From WVXT01 sp964403285 (GTDB taxonomy: Bacteria; UBA6262; WVXT01): a stretch of 14,044 nucleotides of DNA. This document shows, piece by piece, positions 1 to 8,050 of this stretch. How positions within the stretch are numbered: the first letter of the stretch is position 1; every line of letters begins with the position of its first letter. A program made the translations under genes and the position numbers. The stretch is from positions 1-14,044 of the forward strand of contig CAYOFG010000037.1 in the NCBI GenBank assembly GCA_964403285.1, read 5' to 3'. The notes below the pieces were generated by a model. It saw nothing but the letters and a program-made list of their open reading frames with translations, was not told the origin of the DNA and did no database searches.

Positions 1-2
1 GG

Positions 3-215
3 AGAGTTCAGACTCCACAAACATTCCGGCTCAGTTTGATTAAGAAAGCTTATGCTAAGGCTTTGAGAGATAAATTTTATGGCACTGACGACGCTCAGTT
101 AGTAGAAAGGATAAATAGACCAGTCAAAGTCATTTCCGGCGACTATCGCAACATAAAAATTACCACTAAAGAAGACCTAATCCTCGCCGAAAAATTATTA
201 TCAAAAAAATTGTAG
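3..215 (+). CDS. ispD: 2-C-methyl-D-erythritol 4-phosphate cytidylyltransferase, C-terminal part (partial)
   Basis: This is the last 70 codons of a gene that begins before the window. It reads R-V-Q-T-P-Q-T-F at its start, which is the TPQxF segment of IspD. It continues with G-T-D-D-A-Q-L-V-E-R and ends with I-K-I-T-T-K-E-D-L-I-L-A-E, the usual IspD C-terminal signature that follows the dimerisation arm. IspD transfers CMP from CTP to methylerythritol 4-phosphate in the cytosolic MEP pathway of isoprenoid precursor synthesis. The neighbour ispF acts two steps later in the same pathway, which supports the call. The stop codon (213-215) lies inside the first copy of an 80-bp repeat, so the extreme C-terminus may be set by that repeat. 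The frame was read directly from the sequence; the N-terminal nucleotide-binding part is not visible. Confidence 0.88.
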   Translation, partial: RVQTPQTFRLSLIKKAYAKALRDKFYGTDDAQLVERINRPVKVISGDYRNIKITTKEDLILAEKLLSKKL

Positions 216-370
216 CCGCAGAGCGAAGCTCTGCTAAGGCCTTGAAATATAAATATAGGTAGTGTAGGGCTTTATGCCCGTAATCTTTTTTGTAGCTGCA
301 GAGCGAAGCTCTGCTAAGGCCCCGAAGGTGTAAATATAGGTAGTGTAGGGGCTTGTCCCCGTAAATTTTT
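211..370. repeat. Tandem pair of 80-bp hairpin-bearing intergenic repeats
   Basis: Two head-to-tail copies lie at 211-290 and 291-370, each exactly 80 bp and mostly identical. Each copy has a perfect 7-bp hairpin, GCAGAGC-GAA-GCTCTGC (first copy 218-234), and a second GC-rich hairpin followed by a T-rich run. The second hairpin differs between copies but keeps its pairing: GGGC-TTTAT-GCCC in the first copy and GGGG-CTTGT-CCCC in the second. The pair fills the ispD-ispF gap and overlaps the ispD stop codon. It resembles REP or MITE-like intergenic repeats of uncultured bacteria; its mobility is inferred. Confidence 0.8.
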
Positions 371-387
371 TGGGAAGGCGAATCATT

Positions 388-861
388 ATGAAAATCGGCA
401 TTGGCTACGACATCCATCGGCTGGTTACAGGCAGAAAATTGGTATTGGGAGGTGTAGAAATACCCTTTGAGAAAGGGCTGTCTGGCCACTCCGACGCAGA
501 TGTTTTAACCCATTCCATCTGCGATGCAATTCTCGGCGCATTAGGAAAGGGCGATATAGGCCTCCATTTCCCGGATACTGATCCGAAGTATAAAGATATC
601 TCATCTATGATTCTTTTGGGGAAAGTTTCTGAAATTATGACTAAAGCAAATTTTCAGGTAAACAATCTCGATTCGGTAATCATAGCTCAGAATCCCCATC
701 TTTCGCCCTATATTGAAGAGATGAAGAAGAATGTCAGTAGAGTTCTAAACAGTAATCAAGAAGTAATAAATATTAAAGCCACAACCAATGAAGGGTTGGG
801 ATTGATTGGTCAGGGCGAAGGCATAGCTGCTTACGCTATAGTTTCACTCACAGAGCGTTAA
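388..861 (+). CDS. ispF: 2-C-methyl-D-erythritol 2,4-cyclodiphosphate synthase
   Basis: The 157-aa product has the normal IspF length. IspF cyclises CDP-methylerythritol 2-phosphate to methylerythritol cyclodiphosphate with release of CMP, in the cytosol, as a trimer. The family's zinc ligands are visible: D8 and H10 in G-Y-D-I-H, and H42 in S-D-A-D-V-L-T-H. The D-I-G-x-H-F-P-D-T-D segment (residues 56-65) and the C-terminal T-T-N-E-G-L-G motif are also present. I chose ATG 388 because the protein then starts M-K-I-G-I-G-Y-D, as in the family, with a purine-rich GGGAAGG upstream. An in-frame TTG at 370 would add six residues and falls in the preceding repeat. ispD lies upstream, and cysS starts 9 bp downstream with its ribosome site overlapping this stop codon, so the genes are probably co-transcribed. 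Confidence 0.96.
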   Translation: MKIGIGYDIHRLVTGRKLVLGGVEIPFEKGLSGHSDADVLTHSICDAILGALGKGDIGLHFPDTDPKYKDISSMILLGKVSEIMTKANFQVNNLDSVIIAQNPHLSPYIEEMKKNVSRVLNSNQEVINIKATTNEGLGLIGQGEGIAAYAIVSLTER

Positions 862-870
862 AGGAAGATT

Positions 871-2310
871 ATGTCTCTGTTTGTTTACAATACTTTAAAC
901 CGGAAGAAAGAAGAATTTAAACCACATTCGCGAGGAAAAGTGAAGATGTACGTATGTGGAACCACACCATACGACCATTGCCACCTTGGACACGCCCGCT
1001 GTTATGTAGTTTTTGATGTAATTAGAAAATATCTGGAATATAAAGGTTATGAAGTAATATATGTGCAAAATTTTACAGATGTTGACGATAAGATTATTAA
1101 TAGAGCTAAACAGTTAGGAAGCAAGGTTGAGGACGTAGCGGAAAAGTACATCAAGGAATATTTCGAAGTAATGGAAAGATTAAACATAAAAAAAGCCAAT
1201 TTTTACCCTAAAACGACAGAGCATATAAAGGAGATGATTAAGCTTATTGAAAAGTTAATCAAAAAAGGCTATGCCTATGTTATAGACGGAGATGTCTACT
1301 TCGAAATAGCAAAGTTTGATGGTTACGGTAAACTTTCCCATCGCTCCCGGGAAGAGATGCGGGCAGGAGCCAGGATAGAAGTGGATAAACGGAAGAAGAA
1401 CCCTCTCGATTTTGCTTTATGGAAGAGTGCCAAGCCTGGCGAGCCCTACTGGGAAAGTCCCTGGGGAAAAGGCAGGCCAGGATGGCATATTGAGTGCAGT
1501 GCTATGAGTATGGAGCGGCTGGGAGCTCCCTTCGATATTCACGGGGGTGGGCAGGACTTAATTTTTCCCCACCATGAAAATGAAATTGCTCAATCCGAGG
1601 CAGCTACAGGAAAACCTTTTGCAGATTACTGGTTACATAATGGATTTGTTACAGTCAATCACGAAAAGATGTCTAAATCCCTGGGCAATTTTTTTACCTT
1701 GAAAGAGATTTATGAAAAATATCCTCCCAATGTGGTCAGGTTCTTTCTTATTTCCCAATACTATCGAAGCCACATAGATTTCTCTGACGATAAGCTGGAA
1801 GAAGCCCGAAAGAGTTTAGAAAGGTTTCACAACACTTTAGAAAACATCGAATTTCTGTTAAAGGGGTTGAAAGCCGGAAAGAAAGCAAGCGTTCCCAGGA
1901 AAGAAGATAGTAATATATTGGAGGCAAAAGAGAAATTTACCACAGCTATGGATGATGATTTTAACACAACTCGCGCTTTGAGTTATGTATTCGATTTGGT
2001 AAGTAAGGCAAACAAAACAATTTCTGAAAAGAGTCCTGACCTCTCCTTTCTTCTCGGGGCAGATAGAGCCTTAAGAAGTATGGGTTCTCTTTTGGGGTTT
2101 CTGAAAGAGAAGGTTATAGAAAAGGGAGGGATAGACGAGTTCCAAATCGAAAAGTTTATTGATGAGCGGGATACTGCGCGGGAAAGAAAGGATTGGAAGA
2201 AATCAGACAAAATTCGTAGTGATTTGGAAAAAATAGGAATCATTCTGGAAGATACCCCCGCAGGAACCCGCTGGAAGTATAGAACCACAAAAAGCTCTCC
2301 GAAAAAATAA
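871..2310 (+). CDS. cysS: Cysteinyl-tRNA synthetase
   Basis: This 479-aa class I aminoacyl-tRNA synthetase attaches cysteine to tRNA-Cys in the cytosol using ATP. The N-terminus has the family's M-Y-V-C-G-T-T-P-Y-D segment with zinc ligand C29. The HIGH-type signature H-L-G-H is at residues 38-41, and the K-M-S-K-S loop is at 266-270. Other zinc ligands lie in H-I-E-C-S-A-M and H-H-E-N-E-I-A-Q. The C-terminal part (about 340-479) is the helical anticodon-binding region and carries the usual R-x-x-K-D-W-x-x-S-D-x-I-R segment. Length is normal and no key residue is missing. AAGGAAG at 861-867 is the ribosome site. The gene follows ispF closely, an arrangement seen in several bacterial phyla. 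Confidence 0.97.
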   Translation: MSLFVYNTLNRKKEEFKPHSRGKVKMYVCGTTPYDHCHLGHARCYVVFDVIRKYLEYKGYEVIYVQNFTDVDDKIINRAKQLGSKVEDVAEKYIKEYFEVMERLNIKKANFYPKTTEHIKEMIKLIEKLIKKGYAYVIDGDVYFEIAKFDGYGKLSHRSREEMRAGARIEVDKRKKNPLDFALWKSAKPGEPYWESPWGKGRPGWHIECSAMSMERLGAPFDIHGGGQDLIFPHHENEIAQSEAATGKPFADYWLHNGFVTVNHEKMSKSLGNFFTLKEIYEKYPPNVVRFFLISQYYRSHIDFSDDKLEEARKSLERFHNTLENIEFLLKGLKAGKKASVPRKEDSNILEAKEKFTTAMDDDFNTTRALSYVFDLVSKANKTISEKSPDLSFLLGADRALRSMGSLLGFLKEKVIEKGGIDEFQIEKFIDERDTARERKDWKKSDKIRSDLEKIGIILEDTPAGTRWKYRTTKSSPKK

Positions 2311-2315
2311 CCCTA

Positions 2316-2406
2316 GGTGTCATTGCGAACAAAGTGAAGCAATCTCGTAGTTAGGCACGAGAGGGTTTCCTTTCTGAAAAGCAAATTCCCGAAGATAAAA
2401 ATGACG
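2316..2406. repeat. Degenerate GTCATTGCGA-type intergenic repeat
   Basis: The segment begins GTCATTGCGAA (2319-2329), runs into GTGAAGCAATCTCG, and ends with AATGACG (from 2400). The ends are therefore inverted (GTCATT/AATGAC). An inner ATTGC/GCAAT pairing (2322-2326 with 2339-2343) is also visible. From memory, this matches a short palindromic repeat found between genes in many bacteria, usually written GTCATTGCGAGCGAAG followed by CGAAGCAATC. This copy is decayed. It sits between the cysS stop and the next promoter. Confidence 0.55.
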
Positions 2407-2416
2407 AAGTTTGTAC

Positions 2417-2445
2417 TTGACCTCTCTGCGAATATGTGTTAATTT
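2417..2445 (+). promoter_or_regulatory. Sigma70-like promoter for the envelope operon
   Basis: TTGACC (2417-2422), a 17-nt spacer and TAATTT (2440-2445) form a reasonable sigma70-type promoter. The 13 bases from 2416 (CTTGACCTCTCTG) recur exactly in the promoter candidate at 7809. The position argues that translation of the next gene begins downstream of about 2452. Confidence 0.5.
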
Positions 2446-2558
2446 CACTATTGGGAGGACATTTCAATAGACACTTTCATAGGCACTTTTTAAAGGAGGA
2501 CCATCCAAGAAAAGAGAAGCAGATTAAAATGCGCTTTTGCTTATATGGAGATGGGATT

Positions 2559-5500
2559 ATGCGAGTCTTGGCAAGTTTATACTGCATATTACTTGGATTT
2601 ACGCGTCCGTGCTGTGCATTGTTTCTTATTTTCTTATTTATAGTTTGCGTCCCTGGTTTAGCCTGGTCCCAGGATGAAACACCCCCGGCAGCAATAACTA
2701 ATCTCTCGGCCTTACCCGGAACTAATGCGGGCGATATTGACCTTTCCTGGGCAGCTCCGGGTAATGATGGCTGGGATGGGGTGATATCTTCCGGCACCTA
2801 CAGGATAAAATATTCCACTTATGGTGCCTATTCCTGGATTTATACTGATTATGATATCGCCATTTCTACTTTCAATGTCTACCCCGGGGATAACCAATAT
2901 CATACGGTAACAGGATTAGATGAAGGGACGACTTACTATTTCCGCATATGGACAGCGGACGAGGCAGATAACTGGTCTTCTTTATCTAACGGAGCGACAA
3001 CCTGGGCTGAGGATATTCGTCCAGCAGGAATAATCAATCTATCCGCTTCACCAGGAGAGATAGACCGGAAGATAAACTTATCCTGGCGTGCGCCTGGTGA
3101 TGACGGGGACAGTGGCATATTAACCGGTGAATACATAATAGATTACGCTACTTATACCAAGATCTGGAATCCCACCGATTATCAGATTTCTATTCCCACC
3201 TCAAATGTAAATCCTGGAGATAACCAATCCCGAGAAGTACCCAACCTTACCGTGGGAGCGACATACTATTTCCGTATCTGGACAAGGGATGAGGTCCCTG
3301 AACATTGGTCGGAGATATCCAACGAGGCAGCCACATTGGCGCCGGCTATTCCTCCTGCCGCGGTTGTAGATTTAGAAGCCATCCCGGGCACGACAGAAGG
3401 TTCAATCAACTTAAGTTGGACTGCGCCCACAGAAGATGGCGCAATAGGCGGTAAAGTCTCTTCCTACATTTTGAAGTACGCTACTTTCAGTGTGAATGAT
3501 GTAGGAGATACAACTGTTTGGTGGAATCATCCTCAAACTCTTACTGGATTGGATGGGGGTTCACCAAAAGAGCCAGGTGAAACTGAAACCTTCGTCATCG
3601 GGGGGTTATCTCCTGGCAAAACTTACTATTTTGCTTTAAAAAGTAGAGACGATGTGGGCTCTATTTCGCCCATTGATACTAAGACTGCCAGTTTCAACCA
3701 GGCCAATGCTATCCCCACTGGTGATGATATTCCGCCAGCGGCAATTACGACCCTATCGGCTGTACCCGGAACTAATGGAGGCGATATTGACCTCTCGTGG
3801 AAAGCTCCAGGCGATGATGGGGGTACGGGCACATTGGATGGGGAATACAGGATAGACTATGCCACTTATACCAAGAGTTGGAATCTTACTGACTATGAAA
3901 TATCTATTTCAGCAAGTGGGGTTAACCCCGGGGAGGCTCGATCCTATACAGTTACGGGTTTGAAAGAGGGGGCGACTTATTATTTAAGAATCTGGACGGC
4001 AGACGACGCAAGCAACTGGAGTGAAATATCTAACGGAGCGACAACCTGGGCGCAGGATATTCGTCCAGCAGCAATAATCAATCTATCCGCTTCACCAGGA
4101 GAGATAGACCGGAAGATAAAGTTATCCTGGAGTGCGCCTGGTGATGACGGAACTACTGGCATATTAACTGGTGAGTACAGAATAGATTACGCTACTCATA
4201 CCAAGACCTGGAATCCCACCGATTATCAGATTTCTATTCCCACCTCAAATGTAAATCCCGGAGATAACCAATCCCGGGAAGTATCAAACCTGACCGTTGG
4301 AGCGACATACTATTTCCGTATCTGGACAAGGGATGAGGTACCCAATCATTGGTCAGAGATATCCAACGAGGCAACCACATTGGCGCCGGCTATTCCCCCT
4401 GCCGCAGTTGTAGATTTAGAAGCCATCTCGGGTACGACAGAAGGTTCAATCAACTTAAGTTGGACTGCGCCCACAGAAGATGGCACAATAGGCGGTAAAG
4501 TCTCTTCCTACATTTTGAAGTACTCAACCTTCAGCGTGAATGATGTAGGGAATGCAACTGTCTGGTGGAATCATCCTCAGACGCTTACTGGATTGGATGG
4601 AGGTTCACCAAAAGAGCCAGGTGAAACTGAAACCTTCGTCATCGGAGGGTTAACTCCTGGCAATACTTACTATTTTGCCATAAAAAGTAGAGATGACATG
4701 GGCTCTATTTCGCCCATTGACACTAAAACTGCCAGTTTCAATCAGGCAAATGCTATGGCGGCTAATATTCCTCCGGCAGCTATTACTGATCTGGTAGCCG
4801 AACCAGGAGGATACGACAGGATAGATTTGTCCTGGACAGCTCCAGGGGATGACGGATGGCAGGGGACGGCAACAAAATATACCATTAAGTACGCAACTTA
4901 CGAAATCAATGCCGGTAATTTCGAGGCTGTACCGAATGTTAAGGAGAGAAATGTCACTGTGAGCGGAGGCAGTTCCGATAGTGAGACAGTAACAGGGTTG
5001 ATGGCTTATACTACTTACTACTTTTCTATAAAAACCGAAGACAAAGTTGGCAATGTTTCGGGTATATCCAATATTGCCAGTGCTGAGACCGGGAAGGATA
5101 GTCTGCCACCGAGAGAGCCTGTGGGAATTAGAGGAATTCTAAGCGCCAATGGAGAGACGATGACTATAACCTGGCGCGGTGTAACTAAAAATGAAGACGG
5201 GACGCCCTGCACGGACCTGAAGGGATACAATATTTATCGGGCTCCGATTATCAATGGCGAGTATGTTTGGGTGGATTTTGTTGCCAGGGAATCTTTAGTC
5301 TGGACAGATCCGGAAAATATCAAAGGACAAAGCTTCTACTACATGGTTAAGGCTAAGGATACTTCTGGCAATCTCAGCAGGAGTTCAATGATTGCCGATT
5401 CTTCGGTAGATATGAATATAATCGCTGTTAACGGCGAAGACGGGTCAACGCGTATAATCATTCCAAAAGAAATTGGACAAATTCTTTACAAGGAGACTAA

Positions 5501-6155
5501 CCCCTACGGCGAGGACGTGATAATGGAAGTCTTGAGAGACAAAGAAGAAGATGAAAGGCTAATCAAATCTTTCAATTTCATAGCCAGAGGTGAACAGAGT
5601 GGAAAAGAGATAAAGGACTTCGTTTTTGCCAGACCGCTGGCGAGAATAGCTCTTGCCTATGAAGTTGAAAATGGGTATATAAAGCAAGCCGCATCAGTTC
5701 CGGAAAAGTTTGCATCCGAGCAATTGGGTCTCTTCTGGTTCAATGGGTTGGAATGGATTAAATTGGGTGGTGAGGTAGATGAATATTTTCATCTGGTAAG
5801 TGTAAGGTCGAAACGAATTGGCAAATATATAATTAGGATATCTTTCCGCGGAATCTCGTTTGGTATCGAGTCTATACAACCGGACAAGATATTCACTCCC
5901 AATGGAGATGGCTGGAATGATTACCTTGAGATTCATTATGCCAATCCTAAGGACGCCTTTGTGAACGGTAAGATTTACGATGTAAGAGGAGCTCTGGTTG
6001 CAGAGATGGAGAAACGAGCAACTGAGGAAACGCTAATATGGGATGGCAAAGATACGAATGGCAATACTGTGGCCGGCGGTGTCTATATTTATCAAATACA
6101 AGTAGTTGGCGCTGAGAACAAGGTAATTAATGGGACATTAGTAGTGGCAAGATAA
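2559..6155 (+). CDS. Large secreted fibronectin type III repeat protein with FlgD-like C-terminal domain
   Basis: From ATG 2559 this encodes 1198 aa. Residues 1-37 look like a signal peptide (long hydrophobic core, likely cleavage after A-W-S, before Q-D-E). About eight fibronectin-III-like units start near residues 42, 154, 265, 392, 502, 613, 738 and 850. Most open with P-P-A-A-I/V and share L-S-W-x-A-P-x-x-D-G and T-Y-Y-F-x-I-W-T. Units 1-3 and 4-6 are a duplicated block. A region of about 150 residues that I do not recognise follows. The end (about 1105-1198) carries F-T-P-N-G-D-G-W-N-D and W-D-G-K-D-T-N-G-N-T-V-A-G-G-V-Y, a FlgD-Ig/CHU_C-like tail often found on secreted surface proteins. 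I chose ATG 2559 because GGAGATGG lies just upstream and it gives a clean signal peptide. GTG 2436 lies inside the promoter; ATG 2529 is an alternative. It probably acts at the cell surface in adhesion or as a structural protein. Binding target unknown. Confidence 0.82.
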   Translation: MRVLASLYCILLGFTRPCCALFLIFLFIVCVPGLAWSQDETPPAAITNLSALPGTNAGDIDLSWAAPGNDGWDGVISSGTYRIKYSTYGAYSWIYTDYDIAISTFNVYPGDNQYHTVTGLDEGTTYYFRIWTADEADNWSSLSNGATTWAEDIRPAGIINLSASPGEIDRKINLSWRAPGDDGDSGILTGEYIIDYATYTKIWNPTDYQISIPTSNVNPGDNQSREVPNLTVGATYYFRIWTRDEVPEHWSEISNEAATLAPAIPPAAVVDLEAIPGTTEGSINLSWTAPTEDGAIGGKVSSYILKYATFSVNDVGDTTVWWNHPQTLTGLDGGSPKEPGETETFVIGGLSPGKTYYFALKSRDDVGSISPIDTKTASFNQANAIPTGDDIPPAAITTLSAVPGTNGGDIDLSWKAPGDDGGTGTLDGEYRIDYATYTKSWNLTDYEISISASGVNPGEARSYTVTGLKEGATYYLRIWTADDASNWSEISNGATTWAQDIRPAAIINLSASPGEIDRKIKLSWSAPGDDGTTGILTGEYRIDYATHTKTWNPTDYQISIPTSNVNPGDNQSREVSNLTVGATYYFRIWTRDEVPNHWSEISNEATTLAPAIPPAAVVDLEAISGTTEGSINLSWTAPTEDGTIGGKVSSYILKYSTFSVNDVGNATVWWNHPQTLTGLDGGSPKEPGETETFVIGGLTPGNTYYFAIKSRDDMGSISPIDTKTASFNQANAMAANIPPAAITDLVAEPGGYDRIDLSWTAPGDDGWQGTATKYTIKYATYEINAGNFEAVPNVKERNVTVSGGSSDSETVTGLMAYTTYYFSIKTEDKVGNVSGISNIASAETGKDSLPPREPVGIRGILSANGETMTITWRGVTKNEDGTPCTDLKGYNIYRAPIINGEYVWVDFVARESLVWTDPENIKGQSFYYMVKAKDTSGNLSRSSMIADSSVDMNIIAVNGEDGSTRIIIPKEIGQILYKETNPYGEDVIMEVLRDKEEDERLIKSFNFIARGEQSGKEIKDFVFARPLARIALAYEVENGYIKQAASVPEKFASEQLGLFWFNGLEWIKLGGEVDEYFHLVSVRSKRIGKYIIRISFRGISFGIESIQPDKIFTPNGDGWNDYLEIHYANPKDAFVNGKIYDVRGALVAEMEKRATEETLIWDGKDTNGNTVAGGVYIYQIQVVGAENKVINGTLVVAR

Positions 6156-6174
6156 GGGGATAAAAGGTAAAAAG

Positions 6175-7770
6175 ATGAGAAGGTCGATATGTAAGGCTAT
6201 CTTGATACTGTTCCTTACTTTCACCTGTAGTTTGCCGCCCGTTCTTGCTCAATTTGAGGATTTGGGAGTGGGAGCCCGAGGAATTGGAATGGGGAATGCC
6301 TTTATCGGCTTGGCTGATGATGGTTACTCCATCTACTATAATCCAGCCGGTTTGCAAAGGGTTGGTTGGCAGGAGCTGGTTCTGGACTATGGGAAGCTCT
6401 ATTGGGGACTCGATGATGACTCGCATTTAGGACAGAGTTTTGTTGGTTACGCTCATCATATTGATAATCTGGGAAAATTGAAAATAGACGGGACATTTGG
6501 ATTCGGCTGGCTAAACTTCGCTTTGACTCGCTATTACAGAGAGAATACTTTTATGTTTGCTTTCGGGAAGAGAATTCCCGGCATTAGAACGGGCTCACTT
6601 GCGGCAGGGCTGAATCTCAAAATCCTCTACAAGGGGTTTAAAAAGACACCCTATACTGAGAATGCTGTCAATCTGGATACAGGTGACCTCAGGGGAGGAA
6701 CAGACCCTGTCTTTGAAAATGGCTATTCGCATACCGCCTTCAGTACCGACCTTGGATTTCTATACGACCTGGGTAGACACCATTCCTTTGCCTTAACCCT
6801 GAACGATATTAACCAGCCTGATATGGGCCTACTCGACAAAGATAGGATAGCCCTGGCGACAAAGTTGGGTTATGCCTACAGGTCCGATAATTTCAATATG
6901 ACGTCTGACCTTACCTTCAAGAGAAGAGATGTTACTATTTCAGCGGGCACTGAAAAGTGGTTTATAGGCAAGACTTTAGGCGTCAGGGGTGGTTTAGGTA
7001 TCGGTACCAGAGAATACGCCAGTCTCTGTCTCGGCGCAAGTTACCGATATAGCAAACTCTTTCAATTTGATTATGGCTTTGTCTATCCGCTGAGAGGGAT
7101 TTCCAGTTTCTATGGTTCGCATCGCTTCTCACTTACTTTGAGATTTGGCGTTAAAGTCCCGGAAGAGATACCGTTTGAGGAGGAGTTAGGAAAAATTAGA
7201 ACTGAACTTGAATCGGCTAAAGAAGCAGCCGAAAAAGCAACACTTGAGGTTGAGGACCTAATTAAGGCAAAAGAGACATCGGAGATAAGGATAAGAGAGG
7301 CTCAGGAGAAACAACGAGAGGCTGAAGAGGCGCTTCATCGATTAGAGAAAGAATTGCTTGCTATCAAAGAGAGATTCCAGGCAGAAAAAAAGGCTAAGGA
7401 AAGAGTAATGGCAATCCAAGGATACTGGGAGCAAGGTTTCAGTTACTACCGGACCGGCGAATATGAGGAGGCTATCGCAGAATTTGAAAAGATTCTGAAA
7501 TTGGACCCGGGCCACGTGCAAGCGAGACGACTTATCATAGAATTGGAAGCAAAGATTAAGAAAGAAATTCGGCCAAGAAAGATAAAGATAGAAGATATAG
7601 AAGAAAGTCGAAGACATCATGATAAGGCACTAAGAGCCTATTTGGAAGGTCGTTTAGAAGAAGCAATTATGGAATGGGAAGAGGCATTGAAGTTTGACCC
7701 CGGGAACCCAACAATCAAATCCTGGCTGAGAGGAGCCAGACTGGAATTAGAGTTGAGGGAGAAAAAATAA
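6175..7770 (+). CDS. PorV/UPF0164-like outer-membrane barrel protein with coiled coil and TPR tail
   Basis: This 531-aa protein has a signal peptide (cleavage likely after V-L-A, before Q-F-E). It then shows the PorV/UPF0164/FadL-like N-terminal signature A-R-G-I-G-M-G-N-A-F followed by N-P-A-G-L. Residues about 26-320 alternate aromatic and glycine-rich strands as in an outer-membrane beta-barrel. Residues about 335-410 are a strongly charged coiled coil (E/K/A heptads), and two TPR-like units follow (about 412-455 and 480-525, each with an L-D-P-G or F-D-P-G turn). PorV-type barrels bind cargo C-terminal domains in type IX secretion. The cargo-like protein encoded 19 bp upstream, in the same operon, has such a tail. 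The helical extension is not part of classical PorV and may reach into the periplasm or bind partners; this is inference. The start has AAAAGG upstream. Confidence 0.8.
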   Translation: MRRSICKAILILFLTFTCSLPPVLAQFEDLGVGARGIGMGNAFIGLADDGYSIYYNPAGLQRVGWQELVLDYGKLYWGLDDDSHLGQSFVGYAHHIDNLGKLKIDGTFGFGWLNFALTRYYRENTFMFAFGKRIPGIRTGSLAAGLNLKILYKGFKKTPYTENAVNLDTGDLRGGTDPVFENGYSHTAFSTDLGFLYDLGRHHSFALTLNDINQPDMGLLDKDRIALATKLGYAYRSDNFNMTSDLTFKRRDVTISAGTEKWFIGKTLGVRGGLGIGTREYASLCLGASYRYSKLFQFDYGFVYPLRGISSFYGSHRFSLTLRFGVKVPEEIPFEEELGKIRTELESAKEAAEKATLEVEDLIKAKETSEIRIREAQEKQREAEEALHRLEKELLAIKERFQAEKKAKERVMAIQGYWEQGFSYYRTGEYEEAIAEFEKILKLDPGHVQARRLIIELEAKIKKEIRPRKIKIEDIEESRRHHDKALRAYLEGRLEEAIMEWEEALKFDPGNPTIKSWLRGARLELELREKK

Positions 7771-7790
7771 GACCAGTTTGCCTAACAGAC

Positions 7791-7837
7791 AAAATAACAA
7801 AAATTTTCTTGACCTCTCTGTTATTTTTTGTTATTTT
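7791..7837 (+). promoter_or_regulatory. Promoter candidate framed by a 13-bp perfect inverted repeat
   Basis: TTGACC (7809-7814), a 17-nt spacer and TATTTT (7832-7837) form a promoter candidate. The 13-mer at 7808-7820 is identical to that at 2416-2428. The arms AAAATAACAAAAA (7791-7803) and TTTTTGTTATTTT (7825-7837) are perfect complements. The -35 box lies between the arms and the right arm covers the -10 box, so the repeat could be an operator, or merely a weak AT hairpin after the preceding gene. Confidence 0.4.
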
Positions 7838-7928
7838 AGTGTGGACTAGAGATTTTAAGAAATACTTCAAGAATCCACAAAATACACCTCTTAAATGCGT
7901 TTTTTGATACGTAAAGTAATTTTTTTTC

Positions 7929-8050
7929 TTGACTCGAATTATAGACTTCAATAGTACATTCACTTTGATAGAGGTTAACGACCTAACATAGACAAGTGAA
8001 TGGAAACTATTAGAGCGCGGTTTCTAACGTCAGGTTGCCCCGCTTTTTTA
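7929..8050 (+). promoter_or_regulatory. Promoter plus structured leader ending in a terminator-like hairpin, upstream of the first Ig-like exported protein
   Basis: The gap 7771-8143 has no convincing gene. TTGACT (7929-7934), 17 nt, then TAGTAC (7952-7957) is a weak promoter. A hairpin follows directly: CATTCACTT (7957-7965) pairs perfectly with AAGTGAATG (7994-8002), with a nested AGGT/ACCT. Next, AGCGCGG (8014-8020) pairs with CCCCGCT (8038-8044) apart from one C-C mismatch and is followed by six T residues (8044-8049), which looks like a Rho-independent terminator. Because this sits in front of the gene at 8144, it could be an attenuator leader or a separate small RNA. No known riboswitch class was recognised. 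Confidence 0.4.

Noticed and set aside
211..370. CRISPR array
   Set aside because: There are only two direct copies, with no unique spacers between them; the copies are contiguous and hairpin-bearing.
2436..2558. N-terminal extension of the FN3 protein from GTG 2436
   Set aside because: The GTG is inside the promoter spacer, and the histidine-rich extension would precede an otherwise normal signal peptide.
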